DNA from: JBAXLO01 sp037134755
GTDB lineage: Bacteria > Bacteroidota > Bacteroidia > Bacteroidales > JACABE01
Direction: 5' to 3'
NCBI GenBank assembly: GCA_037134755.1
Contig: JBAXLO010000117.1
Location: 1-13,636 of the forward strand
DNA length: 13,636 nucleotides
Below, one piece after another: positions 1 through 7,260 of the stretch. The notes under the pieces were generated by a model. That model had not been told where the DNA came from. It worked only from the letters and a program-made list of their open reading frames with translations, and searched no databases. The position numbers and the translations under genes are program-made. Each line of letters opens with the position of its first letter. Positions within the stretch are counted from its first letter, which is position 1.

Positions 1-15
1 ACTTTAGGCACTATA

Positions 16-43
16 TTCGTAATTCGTAATTCGTAATTCGTAA
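16..43. repeat. Tandem heptamer repeat, 4 x TTCGTAA
   Basis: Four perfect head-to-tail copies of TTCGTAA occupy this interval, and a partial TT follows. No coding function is visible. Slipped-strand copy-number variation between strains would be expected. Confidence 0.85.
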
Positions 44-200
44 TTGTTTTATATCGCCAAATCGCCAAATCAATTGTCCCATCATTAAAAGTCTTTGCAC
101 CCTTTGCGAAATTCCTTTGCGTACCTAGCGTGAAATTTTCCCACCGTTTAAAAAGAACACAACCAGGCTTAAAAGCCAATAAACACACACATTACACACA

Positions 201-221
201 CCCCAGCCTAAAGTCCTGGGG
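201..221. other. Small GC-rich hairpin in non-coding DNA
   Basis: CCCCAG at 201-206 pairs with CTGGGG at 216-221 around a 9-nt loop. It has no U-tract after it, so it is not a convincing terminator. It is one of the few GC-rich palindromes in this AT-rich flank and could be part of a dispersed intergenic repeat. Confidence 0.4.
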
Positions 222-430
222 TTACCGAATAAAAAACATTTATCTACAAATATTAGGACAACACCAATTCTGACTTCACCCTACCTTTTCAATGAAAGGC
301 AGACTACCTATCGGCAAGCAAGATTTGGGATTTATATTTTATTTCATTTTTATTGATCTTTATTCGGAATGTATAACTATTTTGGAGAATAATTAACAGA
401 TTGGATAAATGGACAATTGATAATTGATAA

Positions 431-720
431 TTGACAATTGATAAATAACAATTAAGAATGAAAAAATGAAAGAGAATATTATTAAAAATAAATCATTTTA
501 TTTTTTACATTGAGGATTGTGAGAGCTTATCAGTTTTTGATAGAACAGAAAAAAGAATATGTATTGAGCAAACAAATGTTGCGAAGTGGAACTTCTATTG
601 GTGCAATGGTAAGGGAAGCAGAACAAGCTGAAAGCAGTGCCGATTTTGTTCACAAAATGTCTATTGCATTAAAAGAAGCTAATAAATAATTGACAATTGA
701 CAATTGATAAATAACAATTA
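431..720. repeat. Tandem duplication, unit about 266 bp
   Basis: The stretch from the AT-rich leader (about 431) to the word GCTAAT at 678-683 recurs about 266 bp downstream, up to 942-947. Both copies contain the leader word AACAATTAAGAATG just before the start codon. From GTGAGAGC to GCTAAT (over 160 bp) I see no difference between copies, so the duplication is recent or has been homogenised. The first copy stops at GCTAAT and runs straight into the AATTGACAATTG repeat that precedes the second copy. Recombination between those AT-rich repeats probably created the structure. Confidence 0.8.
466..689 (+). pseudogene. Broken partial copy of the four-helix-bundle gene
   Basis: This is a 5' partial duplicate of the intact gene at 732-1085. 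The start codon and first ten or so codons are shared. A small cluster of substitutions and a net 2-bp insertion around 495-515 then shifts the frame, and a TGA stops translation after 15 residues. Beyond that point the sequence is identical to the intact gene until GCTAAT (678-683), where the copy is cut and a TAA (687-689) follows. The last 40 or so codons of the family, including the YWIELL region, are missing. Near-identity to its neighbour points to recent tandem duplication followed by local damage, not to an old degraded gene. Confidence 0.85.
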
Positions 721-731
721 AGAATGAAAAA

Positions 732-1085
732 ATGAAAGAGAATGTTATTAAAAATAAATCATTTGATTTTGCTTTGAGGACTGTGAGAGCTTATCAGTTT
801 TTGATAGAACAGAAAAAAGAATATGTATTGAGCAAACAAATGTTGCGAAGTGGAACTTCTATTGGTGCAATGGTAAGGGAAGCAGAACAAGCTGAAAGCA
901 GTGCCGATTTTGTTCACAAAATGTCTATTGCATTAAAAGAAGCTAATGAAACCGAATATTGGATTGAATTATTAGCACAAGCAGGCTACTTAGATGAAAC
1001 AGCATTCAAATCACTAAAAGCCGACATCACAGAAATATTAAAACTACTTATATCAATAATCAAAACAAGCAAGGCAAAAAAATAA
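732..1085 (+). CDS. Four-helix-bundle protein (23S rRNA intervening-sequence protein family)
   Basis: The 117-residue protein has the family's signature: FALRTVRAYQFL in helix 1, LRSGTSIGAMVREAEQA in helix 2, then DFVHKMSIALKEANETEYW and a C-terminal helix rich in Leu, Ile and Lys. Length is typical (about 115-125 residues). The family was first found encoded in intervening sequences of 23S rRNA genes, but many Bacteroidota carry stand-alone copies in intergenic DNA, as here; no rRNA sequence surrounds it. Known members form small helical oligomers, and their cellular role is unsettled. The start at 732 is chosen because an ATG 8 nt upstream stops after two codons. A truncated duplicate precedes it, and AATTGATAATTG-type repeats flank it on both sides in opposite orientations. 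Confidence 0.9.
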   Translation: MKENVIKNKSFDFALRTVRAYQFLIEQKKEYVLSKQMLRSGTSIGAMVREAEQAESSADFVHKMSIALKEANETEYWIELLAQAGYLDETAFKSLKADITEILKLLISIIKTSKAKK

Positions 1086-1161
1086 TGGACAATTAATAAT
1101 TGAAAATTGACAATAAAAAAATTATCAATTATCAATTATCAATTATCAACTAAAAGAATTA
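1086..1161. repeat. AT-rich ATCAATT repeat tract
   Basis: The tract repeats the word ATCAATT or ATTATCA several times (about 1119-1170) after a few AATTGA-type words. The words before the four-helix-bundle genes (about 412-450 and 686-716) are the same motif read on the other strand, so the gene block is bracketed by inverted arrays. The last bases overlap the end of the minus-strand AraC gene. Its function is unknown, but the tract could form a hairpin or act as a recombination substrate. Confidence 0.65.
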
Positions 1162-1728
1162 TCAATTATTTAGAGTCTCATGTATATTTTTGTCATAATC
1201 CCTTGGGCAAATACCAGTTTCTTTTTTAAATTGTCTTGCAAAATGTGATTCGTCGTAGTAATGCAGCATAAAAGCAATATCACTAAAGTTAAGGATCCCT
1301 GCTAATATCATTTGTTTTGCTATATTTACTCTATAGGTATTAATATATTGTTGGATTGTCTTTCCTTTTATGCGTTTGAAAATCTTATTAAGAAGATAAT
1401 AACTGATATTAAACTGTTCACTAATCAAAACTGAATATTTATATAATGGTTTTTCTTTATATTTATTAAAAATTTCAAAAATTACCTTACATATACTTTC
1501 AACAAGTATTTCTTGGCTATTCAATTTCTTTTCTTCTTTAGTATCAAGCAACGACATATCAAATTTATGAAGTCTTTTATTTAATTTATCGTGCAATCTG
1601 GAAGTAAATATACCTTTAATATTAACTTCACCCATACCTACGAAAGAAATTTTCATCTTAAGTTTTTTCAATTCATCTTTAACAATCTTTATACCTGCCA
1701 GTGTTTTCATTCCTTTTATATATATCAT
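1162..1728 (-). CDS. AraC-family transcriptional regulator with HMA-like N-terminus
   Basis: The 188-residue protein ends in an AraC/XylS double helix-turn-helix. The first HTH lies at about 97-118 (VLISEQFNISYYLLNKIFK) and the second at 148-170 (FSDIAFMLHYYDESHFARQF), followed by the usual TGICPRDY, so DNA binding is well supported. Residues 1-40 resemble the short HMA-like domain found on many Bacteroidota AraC proteins, including the IKIVKDELKKL helix and the GEV strand. In that family, as I remember it, this domain carries MxCxxCI; here positions 9 and 12 are Thr and Gly, so the thiol pair is missing. The first ATG is preferred because the upstream strand MIYIKGM fits that domain; the alternative M7 would cut it off. 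A TACGTTTG -7 box lies 32 nt upstream. No target is evident, although the gene is divergent from the SPFH operon. Confidence 0.88.
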   Translation of the reverse strand: MIYIKGMKTLAGIKIVKDELKKLKMKISFVGMGEVNIKGIFTSRLHDKLNKRLHKFDMSLLDTKEEKKLNSQEILVESICKVIFEIFNKYKEKPLYKYSVLISEQFNISYYLLNKIFKRIKGKTIQQYINTYRVNIAKQMILAGILNFSDIAFMLHYYDESHFARQFKKETGICPRDYDKNIHETLNN

Positions 1729-2038
1729 AATTTGATTTATTTATTGGTTAAATCTTATGCAAACGTATACAAAATTTATGGATATATTCATTATTCATTA
1801 TAATCTTTAAATATCGACTTTTAAAATGTTAGTTAATTTACAAGATGTAATACACTGAATACCAAACACAGAAATTACATAAATAATTGATAGATCTTTA
1901 GCTCCTACTTAGTTATAAGCTTTTGGACTACATGACAAAATATGATATAAATATCCCGAAAAATATTCAAGATTATACCGAAGCTTATCAATAATAACTT
2001 CCTAATATTGCATCATATTTTTAAATACAATTATCATA
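1729..2038. promoter_or_regulatory. Divergent intergenic region, AraC / SPFH operon
   Basis: About 310 nt separate the minus-strand AraC gene from the plus-strand operon, so promoters for both must lie here. The AraC promoter candidate is at 1760-1767. For the operon, the best plus-strand candidate is TAATATTG at 2003-2010, one mismatch from TAnnTTTG, with no clear -33 element; I regard it as weak. No riboswitch, tRNA or long inverted repeat was seen. Autoregulation, or control of the operon by the AraC protein, is possible but unsupported by a visible operator. Confidence 0.4.
1760..1767 (-). promoter_or_regulatory. Candidate -7 box for the AraC gene
   Basis: Read on the minus strand this is TACGTTTG, an exact match to the Bacteroidota -7 consensus TAnnTTTG. 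A start site about 7 nt downstream would give a leader of some 25 nt before the ATG at 1728. I could not find a convincing -33 TTTG at the usual distance, so the call rests on one box. Confidence 0.45.
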
Positions 2039-2962
2039 ATGAAAAAACAAACTTACGCACATATAGTAGTATTTGGAGAGATTGATACTTTCTACGTTAC
2101 CAACGAGGGTGAATTTGTGCTTTATCCGAACATCAAAAAATCTTTTTTAAAAATCGGAACAAATAACCAACGATTACATGACCTTGGTATTATTCAAAAC
2201 AGAGATAACAAAGGTCTTGCTGCTAATAAAAAAATATCTAAGCAATTATTGGCTAACGAAATCCTTTTTAATGCAGGTTCTGCTGCCGGTCATTATTATA
2301 ACTTAAATGACATGGATAATTTTAATAATTTAAATTTCCCGGCTAAATCATTTTCAAAAAAGAGAGCAGAAGTTGTGCTTCAAAAAGCCGACTATGTTAT
2401 CAAGTTTTTAACTGACAACATTGCTGATCTCACTGATACTAGTGTTACCGTAGCTTCAATAGCAAAATTAAAGATAGCCAGAGATAAATTTAAGGATATT
2501 ATGAATATTCCTATAATGACCAGAAAAGCTAAGACTAACATAACTAAAGAAATTGAGAGAATTGATAAAGAAACATTTCAGATTATACGCAAAGAACTCA
2601 ACAACGAAATGTTGATTTTTATGATTTCTAACCCTGGCTTATACAATGATTATATTAAGATAACAAAAATAACTAACGAAGGTGCTCACAAACATAATAC
2701 TCCTAAAATAATTACAGCTCCAGTAACTGTTAGTGCTATCCATGACCTTACCGGCGAAGCCTTAGAAGGAGTTACGGGAAAATTTGTAGGCAAAAAAACT
2801 ACTTTTATAACTGATGCAGAAGGAAAGTTTACTGCTAACATTCCTCTTGGTGCAGCTCTTTGCAAATTAGTAGCCGTTGATTTTATAGCCCAAAGCTTTG
2901 CTTTTACGCTTACTGAAGAAGGCTATAGTATAATAATAAGAATGGTATCTGTGGGAGTATAG
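2039..2962 (+). CDS. Uncharacterised protein with C-terminal CarboxypepD_reg-like domain
   Basis: The 307-residue protein has no signal peptide or membrane segment and is predicted to be cytoplasmic. Residues 1-90 are mixed, and 105-215 are largely helical and rich in Lys and Glu. Residues 228-304 have the pattern of a carboxypeptidase-regulatory/transthyretin-like beta sandwich: a VTVSAIHDLTGEALEGV opening, a TDAEGKF turn at 258-264 and a closing hydrophobic strand. In Bacteroidota this domain usually sits on exported proteins, often at the N-terminus of TonB-dependent receptors, so a cytoplasmic C-terminal one is unusual. The N-terminal part is not a family I recognise. The next gene follows after 39 nt, so this is probably the first gene of the operon; it could be an adaptor or structural component. 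Confidence 0.75.
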   Translation: MKKQTYAHIVVFGEIDTFYVTNEGEFVLYPNIKKSFLKIGTNNQRLHDLGIIQNRDNKGLAANKKISKQLLANEILFNAGSAAGHYYNLNDMDNFNNLNFPAKSFSKKRAEVVLQKADYVIKFLTDNIADLTDTSVTVASIAKLKIARDKFKDIMNIPIMTRKAKTNITKEIERIDKETFQIIRKELNNEMLIFMISNPGLYNDYIKITKITNEGAHKHNTPKIITAPVTVSAIHDLTGEALEGVTGKFVGKKTTFITDAEGKFTANIPLGAALCKLVAVDFIAQSFAFTLTEEGYSIIIRMVSVGV

Positions 2963-3001
2963 GAAGAAGTTATGAATTATGAATTAAATTATTAATTAGA
3001 T

Positions 3002-4255
3002 ATGGCAATAATTGATTTAGTAAAATGGACACCCCAAGGAAATTTGACTATCTACGCATATAAATTTCCCGAAACTAATTTAAGCACACACACGCAGCTT
3101 ATTGTACAAGAATCACAAGAAGCTATTTTATTTTCAAAAGGTCAGATTGTTGGCAAATTTGGACCTGGAAAACACACACTAAACACTGAGAATTTACCCA
3201 TTCTAAGAAGTTTATATGGTTTGCCATTTGGTGGAAAAAATCCTTTTACAGCTGAAGTATGGTTTGTAAATAAACTACAACCTTATAATATCGATTGGGC
3301 TATAGATAGGATGGATATACATGATGCTGATTATAACACAGGGATTCCATTAGTTGCAAACGGTAGATATGGTCTTAAGATTATAGACGCAGAGCGGTTT
3401 TTAATAAAAATTGTTGGAGCAAAAGCAACTTTTGACCAAAACGATTTGACTGATCAGTTTTTTGGAGAATTCTCTACAAAAACAAAGTCAACATTAATGC
3501 AATTTATGATTAAAAATAATATTGGATTAAAGCAAATTTCTGCACATTTAGATAGTATTTCTGATCATTTACGTTCAATAATGCTTCCTTTCTGGGAAAA
3601 TATCGGTTTTGACCTCACTAAATTTTATATTACTAGTATCGAAATTGATAATTCAACTGATGTTGGAAAAAGAATACTTGATGCAATCTCTAGGCAAAGT
3701 GCTCAGGCTATTGGAGGTTATACATGGCAACAATCACAAGCAATGGAAATTGCAAAGGATGCTGTAGATGGCATGGCTGGTGGAAGTGGTGGATTATTAG
3801 GAGCTATAGTTGCTACTAACATGATGGGAGGAGTAGGCGGTGGCGGTGGAATTATGCAGCCACAATATAATCAACCAACTTTTGGGTCAAATAATCAAGG
3901 TCAACAAGGTGGTATCGTACAACCAACTACACCCGCTCGTGAAGTTTATTGCTCAAATTGTTCAAAAAAGTTTGCAAGCAATTTAAGATTTTGCCCATTT
4001 TGTGGTGATGAATATGACGCTTGCCCTAAATGTGGAACAGACAATGATAAAAATGCTAAACGATGCGTAAGTTGTGGTTTTCAATTACAACAAGGTTTAA
4101 ATTTATGTACAAATTGCAATGCACCCTTAGTGGTAGGAAGTGCATTTTGTGGATCATGTGGCAAGCCTCAATCTGAAGATAAATGCACACGCTGTAGTAC
4201 ACCTATTACAGCAGGTATTAAGTTTTGTCCTAAATGTGGTCAAAAGAAATCTTAA
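3002..4255 (+). CDS. SPFH-domain protein (YdjI / 'virion core' type) with four zinc ribbons
   Basis: Residues 1-255 match the SPFH/Band-7 subfamily typified by Bacillus YdjI: a VQESQEAILFSKGQIVGKFGPG segment, then LPILRSLYGLPFGGKNPF, AEVWFVNK, a central FSTKTKSTLMQFM helix, and the LTKFYITSIEI strand before the TWQQSQAMEIA helix. A Gly-rich linker (259-304) leads to four zinc ribbons. Their cysteines are 317/320-331/334, 341/344-355/358, 369/372-383/386 and 395/398-409/412, each with the identical spacing CxxC-x10-CxxC. The protein has no obvious TM segment. SPFH proteins organise membrane domains, and YdjI is known to work with PspA-type membrane-stress proteins. Here no PspA is adjacent; the neighbours are coiled-coil, TM and bactofilin-like proteins. 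I infer a membrane scaffold role with the ribbons acting in protein binding. Confidence 0.9.
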   Translation: MAIIDLVKWTPQGNLTIYAYKFPETNLSTHTQLIVQESQEAILFSKGQIVGKFGPGKHTLNTENLPILRSLYGLPFGGKNPFTAEVWFVNKLQPYNIDWAIDRMDIHDADYNTGIPLVANGRYGLKIIDAERFLIKIVGAKATFDQNDLTDQFFGEFSTKTKSTLMQFMIKNNIGLKQISAHLDSISDHLRSIMLPFWENIGFDLTKFYITSIEIDNSTDVGKRILDAISRQSAQAIGGYTWQQSQAMEIAKDAVDGMAGGSGGLLGAIVATNMMGGVGGGGGIMQPQYNQPTFGSNNQGQQGGIVQPTTPAREVYCSNCSKKFASNLRFCPFCGDEYDACPKCGTDNDKNAKRCVSCGFQLQQGLNLCTNCNAPLVVGSAFCGSCGKPQSEDKCTRCSTPITAGIKFCPKCGQKKS

Positions 4256-4265
4256 TTTAAATATT

Positions 4266-4976
4266 ATGAATTCAAAAAAAATATTTCCATTTTTCATACT
4301 CATATTTGGTGAAGCATTAATAATTGTGAGCTTTCTATATTTTGGTAAAAATTTATCAACAGACTTATTAGTACTTAATACTATTGTATCCTCAATTATT
4401 TATTCACTATATTTTATTGATATTATAATACCTTGGATTGATTTTAATGATAAATCACATAAGACCATAGGCTCTATAGGTATTAGATGGGTCTTTACTT
4501 TTATTTATATGATTCTGGCTATTGGAGTAATGATATTCTTCAATACTTATAAACCTTTACATATAACACTACAATTAATAGTTCATAGCGGTTTATTTTT
4601 CTTTCTTTTACTTGGTTTATCAATGGCTGTTTCAGCTTCAGGAAAAGTAAAAGAAATTTATATAGAAGAGAAACAAAACCGTGATCATATTGATGAAATG
4701 AAAAAGATAACAAAGGAAGTTCAATTAAAATTTGATCAAATGACAAATATTCCTGATGATATCATTTCAAAAGTAAATGAATTACAAGAAAGTCTAAGAT
4801 ATATTTCGCCTACTAATAATGTTGAGGCAATAGAGTTAGAGAGCAAATATGTAAATCAAATGAGAATAGTTAGTAATTGCCTGATCGAAAATCCTCTTGA
4901 TTTTGATAAAATAATAGAGAATATCAATAATTGCAAAAGGAACTACAAAGAAAGAAAACAAATATTTTCCAATTAA
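4266..4976 (+). CDS. Uncharacterised four-TM membrane protein with cytosolic helical tail
   Basis: The 236-residue protein has four hydrophobic spans at about 6-27, 34-55, 70-92 and 99-122, then a charged, helix-rich tail (123-236) beginning KVKEIYIEEKQ and likely cytosolic. I recognise no known family or catalytic motif. The reading frame stays open upstream to 4140, inside the zinc-ribbon region of the SPFH gene, but that extension would be an 126-nt overlap encoding unrelated sequence. The ATG at 4266, 10 nt after the SPFH stop, opens directly with a Lys-Lys pair and the first TM span, so it is the better start. Tight spacing suggests translational coupling and a shared function with the SPFH protein, for example as its membrane partner. 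Confidence 0.8.
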   Translation: MNSKKIFPFFILIFGEALIIVSFLYFGKNLSTDLLVLNTIVSSIIYSLYFIDIIIPWIDFNDKSHKTIGSIGIRWVFTFIYMILAIGVMIFFNTYKPLHITLQLIVHSGLFFFLLLGLSMAVSASGKVKEIYIEEKQNRDHIDEMKKITKEVQLKFDQMTNIPDDIISKVNELQESLRYISPTNNVEAIELESKYVNQMRIVSNCLIENPLDFDKIIENINNCKRNYKERKQIFSN

Positions 4977-5000
4977 TATATACTTATAAAAAATTAAATT

Positions 5001-7232
5001 ATGGCAAGTAAAATTTTCATGGAATCAAATAATGTCGACCAAGATCAGGCTAAGATATTATTTATTTATTATCAGCAAATGGCTGAAAAAATAGTTCAAG
5101 AAGAAGAACGAATTGAAAAAGAAATAGCTAAACTTGAAGAAGAAAAAACAGTTTTAAATCAGGATTTGTCAAAAGCTAAATTATGGAAATGGGTACTATG
5201 TATTCTAATAATCCCTTTTATTTATTTTTTAATGAAAGAGAATGGAATAGTAAAACTAATTGATTCACTTGATGAAAGAATAAATGAATTTAAAAAACAA
5301 CATAAAGAAATATTCCGTGATTATAAAGTTAGTAAGCTAGGTGTTGCTTATATTCCAATTGCTAATCAAATTAAATATGAAAATAAAAGTTTTATTGTTG
5401 ACCATACAGGAATGGTTGATGAGTCAATTGTAAAACTACAAATGTCAAGACAAAACGATTTATTAATTAGCACAATTTCCGATTTAGAAACTTTAACAGC
5501 AGAAGCTCCTTTAGTTGAAACTTCTTTTGAAATAGAAGAAATTGATACCGAAAAATATTCACGTTCAATGCAACAGGTAAATCAACATGATTATTTTGGC
5601 AAACTTGAACGTTCATTACGTACAATATCTTTTTGTATGGATGATTTGGATGTTACATCTGTAGCTTTGCCTTTAGTTGCAAACAACAGTACTTATCTTG
5701 AGTTTATCAGAGAATATTCAACATCCGAAATTCCTGAAAACGCAACTATACTTAACGTTTTTAACACAGAAAAGTATAATTCTGAAATTGCAAAATTCCA
5801 AGAATTAAATAAATTAAAAGACTCTTTATCTAGAAATACAGCACAATTCGAAGATGTTCTTAAAGGACTAATGACAACGATGGCAAATTCAGTTCAGGCA
5901 ATTTCTGCCTTAAAAATTGCTTCTACTGATAAAATAGTATTTGAATCAAACAAGGTGCTTTATAAAATCTTGAAATCCCCTTATAATCATTACTCACCAA
6001 TTTTGGAAGCTTCTGAAATAGAAAGAATAAAGAATGAAAATTTTAATTATGGAGATGCTGTTCAGGATTATGTGCCATTTCAATTAAAAGATAGTTCACG
6101 AGTTAGATATAATTTATTATCTGACACATGGACAGCTGAAGATGGAAGCACAACAAATTTCCCATTTGGTATTCACCAAATTCATGAGGAAATTGTTGCT
6201 CCAATTGTACAAAATTTAATGAATGAAACAAGAATTGAGAGATTAAAAATCTACAATCATATTAAGGATCAAAAGATAAGTTATTTAAATAAATGGCATC
6301 AAGATACTGAAGACTTTTATGGAAGGAATAGAGCTGAAAGTGCAGATCTTATCAATTTAATGCGTGGTAGTTTAAGAGATTATGTTGCTGCATATAATAC
6401 ACTAACTTCTTTAAAGAAAACAGAAGATAGTATGGCTGAATCAGGCGGTTCTCTTGACTCAACTGTAGTTACTGTATCTGAAAATTCAGCTGAAGTATTT
6501 GCTGCTTTTGAATTACAATCTAAAGAATTCCAAAATGTACAACTTGATTTTGAAAGCTACATGGAACGTCTTAAAGAAGATATTGATGTAAAAGCAGAAA
6601 AATTTGAACATATTGATTATTATGATGCCCTTTTACGTGATGGAAATTCAAAAGACACAGCAGTTGCTGCTAGTGGAGTACATGAATTAGAAGATAGAAG
6701 AAAACCTCTTATTAGTATTAACCCATTATTTGCTAAAGTTTCTGAAATTCCACCTACACCTAATATCGAAGATATTACTTACGAGCATATCTCTTTAAAT
6801 CTACCAATTATCGCTAAAAACGCACTAAGAGAACTTGAAGACGATTTAGTTTCTGAACCAATTACAATTGTAGAAGAAATTGTAAATAACGAAATCCCTA
6901 ACAATTCTTTCGACTCTGAAAATGTGGATGATGAAAATATTGCTAATTTAAATTCGGATAAAGTAGAAATAATAGATACGGAAAATTTAGAAACCGATAA
7001 AGAGGAAATAATTAAAGAAGAGGATTTAGAATCTAATGAAGAAGTTGTTATTAAAGTATACGCAGAAGAAGAACTTGAGCAATTATCAGATTTGGAAATA
7101 ACAAAGATCTTAATTGAATTGGGCTTTGAACCTATGGAAAAATTTGATAGAGATGAAGCAATATCTGCAATTTTAGAGGCACAAGAAGAAGCAAATAAAG
7201 ACGATGAAAATGAGTACGATAATAAGATATAA
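5001..7232 (+). CDS. Large coiled-coil, single-TM protein with acidic C-terminus
   Basis: This is the biggest protein in the operon (743 residues) and I cannot assign a family. Residues about 25-60 form a strong Glu/Lys coiled coil (EEERIEKEIAKLEEEK). One hydrophobic span follows at 62-78 (KWVLCILIIPFIYFLM), and a second amphipathic helix lies at 83-108. The rest is mixed: a SKLGVAYIPIANQIKYE segment near 111-127, several long helices, and a PFGIHQIHEEIVAPI region. Residues about 630-700 are very acidic and low complexity. The last 45 residues look like two short helices around a GFEP turn (LSDLEITKILIELGFEP), reminiscent of SAP/HeH-type helix-loop-helix modules; this is a weak resemblance. 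The protein is probably anchored in the inner membrane with a large cytosolic part that could bind the other operon products. Confidence 0.8.
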   Translation: MASKIFMESNNVDQDQAKILFIYYQQMAEKIVQEEERIEKEIAKLEEEKTVLNQDLSKAKLWKWVLCILIIPFIYFLMKENGIVKLIDSLDERINEFKKQHKEIFRDYKVSKLGVAYIPIANQIKYENKSFIVDHTGMVDESIVKLQMSRQNDLLISTISDLETLTAEAPLVETSFEIEEIDTEKYSRSMQQVNQHDYFGKLERSLRTISFCMDDLDVTSVALPLVANNSTYLEFIREYSTSEIPENATILNVFNTEKYNSEIAKFQELNKLKDSLSRNTAQFEDVLKGLMTTMANSVQAISALKIASTDKIVFESNKVLYKILKSPYNHYSPILEASEIERIKNENFNYGDAVQDYVPFQLKDSSRVRYNLLSDTWTAEDGSTTNFPFGIHQIHEEIVAPIVQNLMNETRIERLKIYNHIKDQKISYLNKWHQDTEDFYGRNRAESADLINLMRGSLRDYVAAYNTLTSLKKTEDSMAESGGSLDSTVVTVSENSAEVFAAFELQSKEFQNVQLDFESYMERLKEDIDVKAEKFEHIDYYDALLRDGNSKDTAVAASGVHELEDRRKPLISINPLFAKVSEIPPTPNIEDITYEHISLNLPIIAKNALRELEDDLVSEPITIVEEIVNNEIPNNSFDSENVDDENIANLNSDKVEIIDTENLETDKEEIIKEEDLESNEEVVIKVYAEEELEQLSDLEITKILIELGFEPMEKFDRDEAISAILEAQEEANKDDENEYDNKI

Positions 7233-7260
7233 TAATTAAAATCATTATAATATAAAGAAT

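Larger units (their letters stand above)
1..465. other. Non-coding region with short repeats
   Basis: I see no credible gene here. Four tandem copies of the heptamer TTCGTAA lie at 16-43 and two copies of ATCGCCAA at 53-68. The stretch around 95-130 contains repeated 'CTTTGCG'-like words. A 6-bp hairpin (CCCCAG 201-206 with CTGGGG 216-221) sits near 210. From about 410 the sequence becomes an AATTGATAATTG-type AT repeat that runs up to the broken four-helix-bundle copy. Such short tandem words are common in intergenic DNA of Bacteroidota; their role is unknown. Confidence 0.6.

Noticed and set aside
1591..1803. Plus-strand 70-residue frame over the AraC start
   Set aside because: It is low-complexity, Phe/Tyr/Asn-rich and overlaps a well-supported gene on the other strand.
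2003..2010. TAATATTG as the operon promoter
   Set aside because: One mismatch to the -7 consensus and no -33 element; in AT-rich DNA this is too weak for its own entry.
4140..4265. Upstream extension of the four-TM gene into the SPFH gene
   Set aside because: The extra 42 residues are an out-of-frame reading of the zinc-ribbon coding sequence, and the ATG at 4266 fits the spacing and first TM span.
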